A DNA stretch of 64,000 nt from Prosopocoilus inquinatus (lineage: Eukaryota > Arthropoda > Insecta > Coleoptera > Lucanidae). Under the pieces are notes generated by a model. The model was not told the origin of the DNA, did no database searches, and worked only from the letters and a program-made list of their open reading frames with translations. Each line of letters begins with the position of its first letter. Position 1 is the stretch's first letter. The stretch spans positions 71,300,212-71,364,211 of the forward strand of contig CM069870.1 of the NCBI GenBank assembly GCA_036172665.1, written 5' to 3'. Of this stretch, positions 11,263 to 21,404 are shown one piece after another. The position numbers were made by a program, and so were the translations under genes.

Positions 11263-13220
11263 TAATTTTTTAAATTTAAATTCCCGTCGGTTTTCTTAGT
11301 TTTTCTTTTTCAATTAATTATCTTAGTTTTAATTATTTTTACAAAAGCTTCGTCGCTACACGGGTCCTGTTTACGGATGGCCTTGTTTGGGAGTTTGTTC
11401 TCTGTGCTTGGGGGGTTTTATTTATTTTTTTTTTTCTCTGTCAATATCATTATTTTTATTTCTTTATTTAATTTATTATTATTTTTTCTCGTACTATTGT
11501 TTCATTTTGTTTTAGTTTAAATTTTACTTTTAATTTTTGTTTGTAGTCTTTTTTGTTTGTATTTGGCGTTTCTGTTTTGTTTTTATTCTTTAATTATCGA
11601 TTTATCATCTTCTGTTTTTGTTTTTTCTTTTGTTTGATACTATTTTACTTGGTTTTATTTTTAATTATTATCAATTGATGACCTTATTTTCTTCATTAAA
11701 ACAGTCTGAATTTTTTTTAAACTTTAAATCAGTCAATTGATGGCCATGTTTGTTTCCTATTTCATTCGATTTGACTTTATTTTGTTTCTTAATTATTAAT
11801 TGATCGTCCTGTTTCTTTAATATCTACAAATTAGATTTTGGGTCGTGACAAAATTAGTCAATTTTTTTAATCAATTATTTGACTCACTGTCAGTTTATAT
11901 AATTTTTATTTTTATAATCATCTTTTATTTTTTTCATTCCCCATTTGTCTATATTTTATTTATTTACATTTATTTTAATTTTAATTTTTAATATCACCAA
12001 TTGATCGACTTCCGCTTTTTCTTTCTTATAACTGATTTCATTTGTTTTGTTTTAACTTTTTTTTTAATTATCTACTGATCACCTTGTGTTTGGTGTTTTT
12101 TTCGGTCTGATTTTATTTGACATAATCTTTTTATTTTTTAATTATTAGTCGATCGTCTTTTTTGTTTATTCTATTTATAGATTTCAGTCGATCGTCTTTT
12201 ATTTTTTTTTTTATTCTAAGTATAGATTATTTTATTTTACGTTTTAATTCCATAGATTGACCGTCACTTTTTGGCTTTGACTTTATTTATTTCATTTTTT
12301 ATCATTAACTGATCGTCTTTTCTTGATATTTATAAAATAAATTTTTGATTGTAGTTGAAATTAGTCAATTTTCGTTTTTGTTTTATTCGATTTATTATTT
12401 ATATTATTTTAGGAGTACCTTTATTGATCAACAATTGAACGGGGGAGAGGGAGGGCATCCCAATCATTTTTTAAGCGTCGACCCCTAATAACATGCAATT
12501 GAATTGCAAACTGCCATTCTATTCGGCTTTATTTCATTGTTTCTTAATTATAAACCGATTGTCTTTTGTCTTTCCTCGATTCGATTTAATTTGATTTCAT
12601 ATTTGAATTACAAGCCTGTTTTGTTTGATTCCTTTTTGTTTTTTTATTTTATCGTTTTTGTTCAAATTTTACATTAAAAATTCAAATTAAATTGCTCTTG
12701 ATTCAACTTATTTATTAGTTTTACAAAACTTTGTCTTATCTTCAACATCGATCATTTTTTTTTCGTTCTTATGTTGCCTCATTTGACTATATTTAATTCA
12801 ATTTTTAATATAATCCTCATCTTCTTTCTTTCTTTTATTCATTTTCATTTGATTTGTCTTTTAACTATTAATTTATCATCGTTTATTTTTTGTATTTTTT
12901 TTAGTTTGATTTTATTTCTGAATTCTCAATTGATCGTATTTTGTTTTGTTTTCCTCTTTCGTTCGATCTGAGTTTATTTTACATTTTTTTTTTATCCCGT
13001 CACGTCGATTGATCGCCGTTTTTGTTTTCTCTTTTTAGTTGTTATGTTTGCCGATCGTCTTTTTTCTTTAATATTAACATATTAAATATTCAATTGCGTT
13101 AAAATTTTATTTTCGCCCCAGCTTTATCAACGACCGTCTTTTGTTTTCATTTCGTCTTTACTTAATTTAATTAAATTATTGTGTGACCCCTTGAACGCGA
13201 TATTTTATCACGTGTTTCTT
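11263..13220. repeat. T-rich degenerate array (gatcgtctttt)
   Basis: Strong excess of T over A on the plus strand. Short phrases recur every ~60-100 bp: aattattaattgatcgtctttt, tttgttttttctttt, attcgatttgattttattt. Open frames here are Phe/Leu/Ile-rich artefacts of the composition. No gene seen. Confidence 0.6.
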
Positions 13221-13225
13221 TTTTT

Positions 13226-14250
13226 TGTTAAAATAATAATGATAATTAATAATGAAAAAACAATTGAATTTATCCATTTTTTTATGATTTCATGAATTTT
13301 CCAAACTTTGGTTTCTTTTTCTTAATGTCTAAGGTTTGGGAAGCGGGGGCGCGGAATTCCAGAAAATTTAAATTTAATTGAATTTTTATAAATTTTATTT
13401 AAGAATAAGATGAAAAGAAAATTCTTATTAAATAATAATAATAATAATGAAAAACAATTGAATTTATATAGTTTTTTATGATTTCATGAATTTTCCAATT
13501 TTCCAACAAGACCAACAATGAAAACAAAATTCTTATTAAATAATAATAACAATAATTCATCATAATTTTAAATTTCATGAATTTTCCAAACTTTGGGTTG
13601 ATTCTCTTTCTAAATGTCTAAGATTCGAAGAGGGGTAAAGAATTCCAGCAAATTAAAATTTAATTAATTTTGTTTAAAAACTGAAACGAACACTGAAAAA
13701 AAAATCATGAAATTAAAAAAATATTTTTCTCAAAAAAAAATTAGTCTGAAAGTTCCTTGAATTTAATTCAAAATTTAATTGATCTTCTAAGGAGGGGACC
13801 AGAAGATTCAAAAGTAATTAACATTCCTGTCTTCTCTCTTTCACAGTTTGTAAAATTATTTCCCTTTTTTTTTAATTCTCGGTTTCTACGAATTCCTGTT
13901 TCTTTGGGAATTTATTCCCGAAATTTCTGATTTTTGCTAGAACGATTTCGGAAAAAGACCAAATAAATAAATAATAATTTTGTAAAATTACATTAATTTT
14001 TGAAATTCCCGGTTTCTACGAATTCCTCTTTATTTGGGAATTTTTTTCCTAAATTTTCTGATTTTTGCAAAAACGATTTCGGAAAAAACCAAATAAATAA
14101 ATAAATAATAATTTTGTAAAATTACTTTTTTTTTTAATTCTCAGTTTCTACGAATTCCTCTTACTTTGGAACTTCCGAATTTTCTGATTTTTGGAAAAAC
14201 GATTTCGGAAGAAGACCAAATAAATAAATAATAATTTTTAAATATTTTTT
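13226..14250. repeat. Two short tandem families within the T-rich segment
   Basis: At 13226-13660 the phrase aataatgaaaaacaattgaa plus ttttatgatttcatgaattttcc recurs (near 13240, 13440, partially 13555). At 13855-14240 a ~131-bp unit is repeated three times: ggtttctacgaattcct ... gaaaaaccaaataaataa, starting near 13881, 14011 and 14142. Confidence 0.7.
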
Positions 14251-15180
14251 CATGATTTTAGCATCATTAAAATATATTATTATAAAAAAGAGAGTAACTT
14301 AATTCAAAATTTATTTCACCACGAAAGGATGATTTTTCTTCGCCACTCTCCCCCATTTCTCCAATTTTTCGCGATTTCTGAGTTTTCTAATTTTTGGTGT
14401 GTCCTCTTTTTAACTCCCTTAGAATTTTTTTAAGGAAAGATTTTTTTTTTTTAATTTTTAGGCCATGGCACACCACGATTGTAAAACACATTTGTGATGA
14501 TTTAATTTTTTTTGGTGACCATTTTATGGACAGCTTTGTAGACACCCTGGTCTTTACTACTGAATAATTCACCTTATTCTTGTTGCCCGTCACATGAAAA
14601 GAGACGGAAATATGCTTCTTGACCCTACATACGAGTTAACCTGCTTGAAAAATTGTTTAACGAATTCCTGAATGTGAAACGGGAAAAACAAAACAACGAG
14701 GTCGTTGTTTTTGGAGAGAACAATTGGTTTAGAAACGGTCATCAGAAAATAAAGAACAAGAAAAAGAAAAACAAAAATGAAAGTAGAAAAAACAAAAAAA
14801 AAAATAATAATAATTAGCAGGCTTGTTCGTTGACTTGTTCGAGGAATTATTGAGTGCTCGGTTTACAAAACAAAACTGATTATGCGGTGGTGGGTTAGTT
14901 TGTTGTCGTACGAGTTTGATTTGTTTCAGGAATTATTTTGTGCCTAGTTTTAAATAAAAATAATTAGTGGCTTGCTTGTTGACGTACAAGTTGTATGACT
15001 TGTTTGACGAATTATTTAACAATTTCTCAAACAACAGATTTTATTGGGCAGTTTTGAACAGAAATAATTAGTGGGCTTGTTTATTTAAAAAAAAAAAGAA
15101 AAGAAAACATCTGTCTTTAAGGAGGCAAAATTATAGATTACCTAAAATCCTAAAATAGTGAGATTTTAGCAAAAAAAAAA
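14251..15180. other. AT-rich stretch with ~100-bp degenerate direct repeats
   Basis: From about 14630 to 15090 the phrases gcttgttcgttgacttgttcgaggaattatt and aaataattagtggcttg recur three to four times with heavy divergence. The rest is AT-rich with homopolymer runs. No gene seen. Confidence 0.45.
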
Positions 15181-15182
15181 AA

Positions 15183-15414
15183 AAACATTGCGTCAGTGTC
15201 AAATTGACAGTATTACCTAACCTCACCCACTTACTTTCAAAGTCAAATTTAAGTGTTGGCTTTGCGCTAAACTGCACTTCCGTTCCTTTTCATGATTGGC
15301 TGAAATACATTTTTTGCTGAAATATGGTGAAACTAAATAAAAATGCACGCCAATCAGTGAAAGTAAAAAAAAAGTCAGAGGCGTCATCTGTTGACACGTG
15401 TCAAACATTGCGTC
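15183..15414. mobile_element. Small element with 12-bp target-site duplication
   Basis: A 208-bp insert (15195-15402) is flanked by identical 12-bp direct repeats, aaacattgcgtc, at 15183-15194 and 15403-15414. The insert ends are loosely inverted (gtgtcaaattgacag / tgacacgtgtcaacag). A long duplication of this size is typical of Mutator-like (MULE) or related non-autonomous elements; the superfamily is inferred only from that. Confidence 0.55.
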
Positions 15415-15479
15415 GTGTTTCAAAATTCAAAATGACTCTTCTCTCGTTTTTGCACAGTAGCATATTGGCTCATCATCTG

Positions 15480-16200
15480 GAAAAGTAAAAGAAATTAAGG
15501 CCATAATGTTTTCTTTTTTTTTTAAATTAATTCTTGACATGCCTCCGAACAAATATTCAAACAAGTCAACGCGTACGTAGGGAACTCATTAAATAATTTT
15601 CAAATTTGATTACAATGATTACAAATCAAACCCTCTTGGTGTCTCTTTCCAACGACCCGCGACGCGAGCGGGGAAGCCCACGTTTGTTTGGGCGGAAGCG
15701 CCGCGCGCCACGGCATTTAATAATAATAATTTTCTTCTTCGCAAAGATAAAAGGGAGTTTAATTAGCCGAGCGGGTTATAACAACTCAGTCTCTTTAATA
15801 CTCGCAATAATTTGTTTTTATTCATCTTAACACTTGTAAACGAAGTGCGTTCGTTTAATGTTCGTCTTTATCTCACAGGAAGCAGAGCGCGCCTGTTTTT
15901 TTTTTCCTATTTTTTTTCTTGTTGGAATTTACTGTTTTGCTTAATACGCTCTGCGCGTACAAACCGATGAATATACCGGCAATTATTTAAATAAATAATT
16001 TTGCAAGCTCACCGCGGACCCGTTTGACAAACACGACTTGCGACTTTTTTTGTGCGAGAGAAAAAAACGTGTGCCTTGTTTATTTGCGTAAATCCCTCAT
16101 TGGTAAACATAAATGATAAGAAAATAAATTGCAAACATACGCTTTTCCTTGCTGATCAACTCAAACAGACTTATATTCGCGCTTCGGCGGTTTTTCCCTT
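15480..16200. other. GC-richer island in the T-rich segment
   Basis: Contrasts with its surroundings: gacccgcgacgcgagcgggg, gcggaagcgccgcgcgccac near 15655-15712, agcagagcgcgcctg near 15882, accgcggacccg near 16010. Short frames on the plus strand (15606-15830) show nothing recognisable. Could be an unrecognised 5' exon, promoter or CpG-like regulatory island. Confidence 0.3.
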
Positions 16201-16209
16201 CCTTCCTTG

Positions 16210-18500
16210 AATGGTTTTCATAATAGTTCTTAGGAATTACAGTTTTTTTTTGTTAATTGCTCGTACATTCCTTTTTTTGTTTATACTTGTAGTTGTTGTA
16301 CTACTTTTAGGAACATATTTTCGACATTCATTTATTGTTTCTTCTTTTATCATTTCCTGTCATTGGATTCGCTCCTCGAATATTTTTCTATTGCTTTTAG
16401 AAGTTCCAGTATTATTTAATCGTTCGTCTTTTGTTTTTGTTTGTTTCTTTTTGAACGTTTTTTTTTTCAATCACTTTCAAAATTTATTTGTTTTTTCTTT
16501 TGTGTGTACCATTTCCAGTCATTGGATTATATTTTGAATATTTTCAGTTGCTTGTAATTAATTGAATTGTCTTTCTTTTGTTTTGAATGTTTTTAATTAT
16601 TTTCAAAATCTTCCTCTTTTTTCTTCTTTTTGTTATATTTCCGGTCATTGGACTGACGAACATTTTCAATTGTTTTCAGAAGTTTTAGCATTTTAAACGT
16701 TCGTTTTTTCTTTGTTTTTCATTTATTTCTTTCTTTATGTTTTCTGCACTTTTTAATCGTTCGTATTTTGTTTTCTTCAACGTTTATTATTATTTTGAAA
16801 ATTTCTTTTTTACTCTTTTTATTATTTCCGGTCATTTGATAGACTTAAACATCTTCAATTGTTTTTAGAAGTTTTAGCATTTTAAGCAAACGTTTGTCGT
16901 TTGTTTGATTTCTTTCGAACATTTATTTATTTATTTATTTATTCGATCAATTTCAATTTTTTTATTGGATTTTTCCTCCGCTATTTCGAATGGTTTTCAT
17001 CAAGTTTAACCACTTTTTAATAGTTCGTCTTTTGTTGTCTTTTTCTCAAGTTTTCAATTATTTTTCAAAATTTATTCGTTTTTCTTTTTCGTCATTTCTG
17101 CTCACCGGACTTTTCTCTGGAATATTTTCAGTTGCTTTCAAAAACTTTAGTATGTTTTTACTATTTTATTTGTTTCTTTTTCAATTTTTCATAATATATT
17201 TGTTTTTCCTTGTTTATTATTTCTGCTTTCTAGACTTTTTTCTTGAAAATTTTTAGTTGCTTTTAAAATTTTATTTATTTTATTTTTTTTTCGAGTTTTC
17301 AATTATTTTCCAAAATTCACTTGTTTTTCCTTTCTGTCATTTCCGGCCCCTGAACTTTTCTTCGAAAATTTTCACTTGCTTTCATAAGTTTTAGTATTTT
17401 TTATTCGTTCGTATTTTGTTTTTTTAACGTATTTATTTATTTCAAAATTTATGTTTTAACTTCTTTTTTTATTATTTCCGGTTATTGCATTGAATCGAAT
17501 ACTTTCAATTGTTTTAACTGGTTTTAGAAGTTTTAGCATTTTTTTAATCGTTCGTTTTTTGTGCGCTTTTTTCGAACCTTTTCAATTATTTTTCAAAAAT
17601 TATTTGGTTTTCCTCTTTTTTTTTCATTTCCGGTCATTGGACTTCTTCCTAGAATGCTTCCCGGAATATTAGCAATTTTTAATCGTTAGTATTTCATTTT
17701 CTTTGGACGTTTTTAATTATTTTCAAAATTTATTTGTTTTTACTTTTCGTCATTCTTGCTCATTGGATTATTTCTCGAGTATTTTCAATTGTTTTTAGCA
17801 TTTTAAACGTTCGTATTTTGTTTTGTTTTTTTTTGAATGCTCTCAATTATTTTAAAATTTTTAATTGGATTTTTTCTCGAATAGTGTTCAGCAAGCTTGA
17901 ACACTTTTTAATCGTTCGTCTTTTATTTTAATTTTTTCATGTTTTCAATTATTTTTCAAAATTGATTTGCTTTTCTTTTTTGTCATTTCCGCTCATTACA
18001 GTATTTATCGAATATTTTCAACTGTTTTTAGAAGTTTTAGCAATTTTTAATCGTTCATTTTTTGAACGTCTTCACTTATTTTCAAAATTTGTTTTCTTTT
18101 CTTCTTCTTTTATCGTTTCGAGGAATCGGATTTATTTCCGGAATATTTTCAATTGTCTTTTTTAAAATTTTCTTGCTTTTTTGTTTTTCCAACATCGGTC
18201 GTTTTCCGTTTGAATGTTCTCAGAAGTTTTGTATTACAATTTAATCGTGCGTCATTTGTTTTTAATTGTTTCTTTTACTACCTTTAAACGATTTTTTTAA
18301 ATGCTTATATTTCCAAATTAACGGAATTCTTTTTTTGCTTGAAAGTTTTCAATTTATTTTTATAACTTTAAATTTTATTATATTTTTAATTGCTTTTTGT
18401 ATCACCATTTTTTATTTACCTTTACAAGTTTACATATTTCTAAATTCATGGAAATTTTTTCTTAGTTGAGTGTTTTCGATTTATTTTTAACTTTAATTTT
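16210..18500. repeat. T-rich ~145-bp tandem array (cggtcattgga)
   Basis: Repeated unit on the plus strand: tttttaatcgttcgtctttt, then gttttcaattattttcaaaa, then tttttc-tttttgtcatttccggtcattgga, then cgaatattttcaattg, then tttagaagttttagca. Over a dozen diverged copies. The conceptual Phe/Leu-rich peptides are compositional artefacts. Confidence 0.75.
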
Positions 18501-18509
18501 TTTAATTCA

Positions 18510-18622
18510 CAGATAAAATAGCGACATCTTACGATCGCTTTTTGACCTGACATTACAGTAGGATAGACAAATTGAAGCGGGATTTGCTCCTAATAAGTCC
18601 CCCATGCAAGGCGGCCATGCTT
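18510..18622 (-). repeat. Right inverted repeat of the 7.4-kb segment
   Basis: Reverse complement of 11147-11258, starting cagataaaatagcgacatctt and ending ggcggccatgctt. Contains one AGATGTCGC motif on the minus strand. Confidence 0.8.
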
Positions 18623-18639
18623 GTTTAATTTTTTTATTA

Positions 18640-19270
18640 TGTTTGAAGTGATGTTTTATTTATTTATTTTTTTAAATTTTTGATTAGTTCGAAGAAGTAT
18701 CGATAAACGTAATTCAAAAACCAAAATGACCGGAAAAATCAGATCAAATTTCTAATATTCCGGTGAGCAGACGAACATAATCGGACTGACAATAAAGACA
18801 AAGAGACACGATTTTGATCGATTTTGAAACGAAAAACGAATAAATACATAGAAGGAAGTAAAGGAATAGGGAAGCAAAAAAAAAACGAAAACGAAAAATA
18901 AAAAGAACGTACGTGACAAAAATCACAAACGATAAACAAGTTCGAAAAAAATCGTGAAACTGTCTAAGATTCACAAGGTTCAGTGGCGTAACGATAGGGC
19001 TGCAAGTATGGGTTGCGTATAATCCCACCATTTCGTTCAAAATTAATTTTATTGAAATGCTATTGTACGTGCATTTCATACATAAATCTTTTTTTTTTTG
19101 ATAACCAACTGTCGTTAAGGTTGTCCTAAACTTTTCGTTTGCTGTGTTAAGGACTGACATAAGCAGGCCTGAAGATGTTCGTGTGACGCTAACGTAATTA
19201 CGTACATGTAATAAAATATGGTTTTCTTTTTCCGCGAAACGCATTAATGAAAATAGAAAATGAAAGTGGG
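18640..19270. other. AT-rich flank with a possible hAT-type terminus
   Basis: Mostly non-repetitive. At 18981 the sequence cagtggcgtaacgatagggc resembles the common hAT-type end CAGTGGCGTA, but no matching opposite end or duplication is visible nearby. A minus-strand open frame of 166 codons (18744-19244) is low-complexity and unsupported. Confidence 0.3.
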
Positions 19271-19508
19271 TCTCACATCATCGATGACGAATCCTGTCGA
19301 AGATTCCCGATAATTCCTTTTCGACGACGATTTCGAGTTCCCGACCGAAAGTCAACGAACAGAGGAGAGACAGCTCATCACTCGCCTTCCCGTTAATCGA
19401 ATGCGCGCAGAAATAATGAATCAAACTTTCAAATGACCAACCGCATTGTATGCATAACGCCCATGAATCATGGGCGTACGCAACGCACAAAATCGCTCGT
19501 CCACTTAC

Positions 19509-19780
19509 GTCAAAAAAATTATACATATTCATAATCGGCGGGCGGAAGGTCATTACCTGTCGATGATAATAATGTAACCGACGAGGAAGCACATTGCCTG
19601 CCTGCCTAGGCTACTGCGCCGCGCCAATTAAACAAACGCGATAAATAAAAAAAAAAAAAAACAACAAGCGAGTCGGGACTCACCAAACATGGACGCGCCG
19701 CGCCGCGCCGTTTCTAATTTCCAGAATGACGTAGGTACGGTCCTGTAGCAATGGCATCCATCAATCACGGACGGCGAAAA
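19509..19780 (-). other. Candidate 5' exon (weak)
   Basis: On the minus strand an ATG at 19532 opens eight codons (MNMYNFFD). They end at a consensus donor GAC|GTAAGT (intron start 19508, phase 0). A TATA-like box lies about 280 bp upstream, so a 5' UTR of about 250 nt would fit. The coding part is too short to identify. It cannot simply splice in frame to the 10.2-kb exon if that exon begins far upstream of its ATG, because a stop precedes that ATG. An independent short transcript or chance are alternatives. Confidence 0.25.
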
Positions 19781-19805
19781 TAGATCGACGGTGAACGCAG
19801 GAAGG

Positions 19806-19814
19806 CTTTATATA
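19806..19814 (-). promoter_or_regulatory. TATA-box candidate
   Basis: Minus-strand TATATAAAG, an exact TATA consensus, in a GC-richer block (19.6-19.9 kb, with gcgccgcgccgcgccg near 19690). It is placed correctly for a start about 30 bp downstream toward the candidate exon. The word alone is weak evidence in AT-rich DNA. Confidence 0.3.
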
Positions 19815-20002
19815 GACGTGCGTGTTATCTACCTGCGCCTTGGGTTGGTTATCGTGACAAATTAGATACAAGATAAGTGTTACCGTTGTTATACTTCATA
19901 CGGTATTATCATATCTGCCTGCGACCTTTCATCAATCTATTCGTTGGTTTCACTTTTGGATAACGCGACTGAGAAATACTACTCGAGGCGATGATTTCTT
20001 TT

Positions 20003-20075
20003 CCCCTGCGAGGTTTGGGGTACCGCAGGGATCCGCTCGGAGTCCTTCACTGTTCTTTATTTTTTTTATGCGGCG
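20003..20075 (+). pseudogene. Non-LTR retrotransposon reverse-transcriptase relic
   Basis: In one plus-strand frame the sequence reads ...FGVPQGSARSPSLFFIFFM. This matches the conserved GVPQGS-LGPLLFLIYIN block of jockey/I-type non-LTR reverse transcriptases. Only this block is preserved; frames on either side are broken. It is a fossil of a retroelement and cannot make a product. Two related relics lie at 23926-23985 (same strand) and 34095-34150 (opposite strand). Confidence 0.6.
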
Positions 20076-20358
20076 CGCATCGTAACAGATTAAAAAAAAT
20101 GGTGAGTCAAAATGAAAAATATTTGCGATCGACCCAAAACGCTTACGTTAAGGGCGTTGTCTAAGCCAGTTTCTTTTTTTTTTTAAAAAAAAAAAGAGAA
20201 AAAACATCGACCCCCCCCCCCTAAAATAAAGTTCTCATCGACTCCCTGACGCCCCTATTTCAAAACCTAATTGTTATCTTATCTTATCTATCTCTTCAAT
20301 ACCGCTGTAATTCTAAATCGATAGAAATTATTATTTGTTCTCATGTACAGGGTGATTA

Positions 20359-20638
20359 TACAGGGAAGGGCAAAAGTATGGAACCGGCTTAATATTTCGA
20401 AAATTGTTTGAACGCATCTACTTGAAATTTGGTATGTGATTTAGAGTCCTATATTACCAATTTGTTTCAATTGTTTATCTGCTCTTGTTTCTGAGATCCA
20501 ACGCCTACTTGATTTTTTTTTTAATGACAACCTGCTGATTTTTTTCCTGTATGTAATAGCACACACCAAATTTCAAATAGATACGTCAAACAGTTTTCGG
20601 AATATTAAGCCGGTTCCATACTTTTGCCCTACCCTGTA
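20359..20638. mobile_element. Palindromic Tc1/mariner-type MITE
   Basis: 280-bp element with ~90-bp terminal inverted repeats. The left end is tacagggaagggcaaaagta, and the right-end complement is tacagggtagggcaaaagta, followed by tggaaccggcttaatattcc on both sides. It is flanked by TA on each side (TATACAGGG ... CCCTGTATA), as expected for Tc1/mariner target duplication. No coding capacity. Confidence 0.9.
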
Positions 20639-21404
20639 TACTATGCGTGTTAGTTAATGACAAAATATTTCTACTTGAAGAGCGAATACGTTTTAATATC
20701 CTTGACGAAAGTAATTTTTCCTTTTTTGTAAGTTAAGTTCCAAAACAGAATCAAAGTGCGCCTAGGAATCTGTTTAGGGCGCCATCTCTTTTCCTGAAAA
20801 CCAAAAAATTGTACTGAACGAATTTTGAAAACCATTTCGCCGTTTTCAATTCGTCATCGTAATTTCAGCTTTCAAAAAAAGAAATTGCCTTTTTTTTGTG
20901 GAACAAATTTTTAATTTCAAGGAAAGCAGAAGGAAATGAAAATTTTAAAAGCTTCCCGGGGGCTCATAACCTCACATAATGTGCTTATATGGGTTTAAGG
21001 GGCGGAACGAGGAGGATTCTATTTATTTTCGCCGCGTCTTCGCCCGTATTTTAAACTTGTTTTGGAGGACATGCAATTATGATTTGTTCATTTCTATTTA
21101 AATTATCTCTTTTATCTTGGCCATAAAAAAAACCGATTCTTTTTTTCAAAAAAAAAAAAATATATATTAGATTATTTTTTAAACTTACACTTTAAAACTC
21201 TCCAGGTACATTTTGAAGCACGCTGTAAGAGTAATCGTTTGATTTCAGAACTTCAGTGCAAAGTAAATACACAGAATGACGAAAAAGAAATTATACTTAA
21301 CTTAATTTCAAACTACGCGTTTGTATTATAAAAGAATGTGTAGGGCAGTTTCTGGAAAAGTACGAAAGTTACACGCTTTATTGCATTTTTTAATTCCTGA
21401 GTAA
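20639..21404. other. Unique AT-rich stretch; no gene seen
   Basis: Non-repetitive at the level I can see, with A and T homopolymers and no supported exon. It leads into the 305-bp satellite, whose first diverged unit begins near 21405. Confidence 0.4.

Larger units (their letters stand above)
11147..18622. mobile_element. 7.4-kb segment bounded by ~112-bp inverted repeats
   Basis: 11147-11258 (aagcatggccgccttgcatg...gatgtcgctgtgttatctg) is nearly the reverse complement of 18510-18622, with only a few differences over about 112 bp. The interior is extreme T-rich low-complexity sequence on the plus strand, A/T arrays, and a GC island at 15.5-16.2 kb. Long terminal inverted repeats suggest a large non-autonomous DNA element, but no target-site duplication or transposase is visible. 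Two inverted copies of a smaller repeat would give the same picture. Confidence 0.5.

Noticed and set aside
16211..18469. Several plus-strand frames of 60-108 codons rich in Phe, Leu and Ile
   Set aside because: They follow the T-rich repeat unit, repeat with it and have no start or splice support; hydrophobicity is a by-product of T-rich codons, not evidence of membrane proteins.
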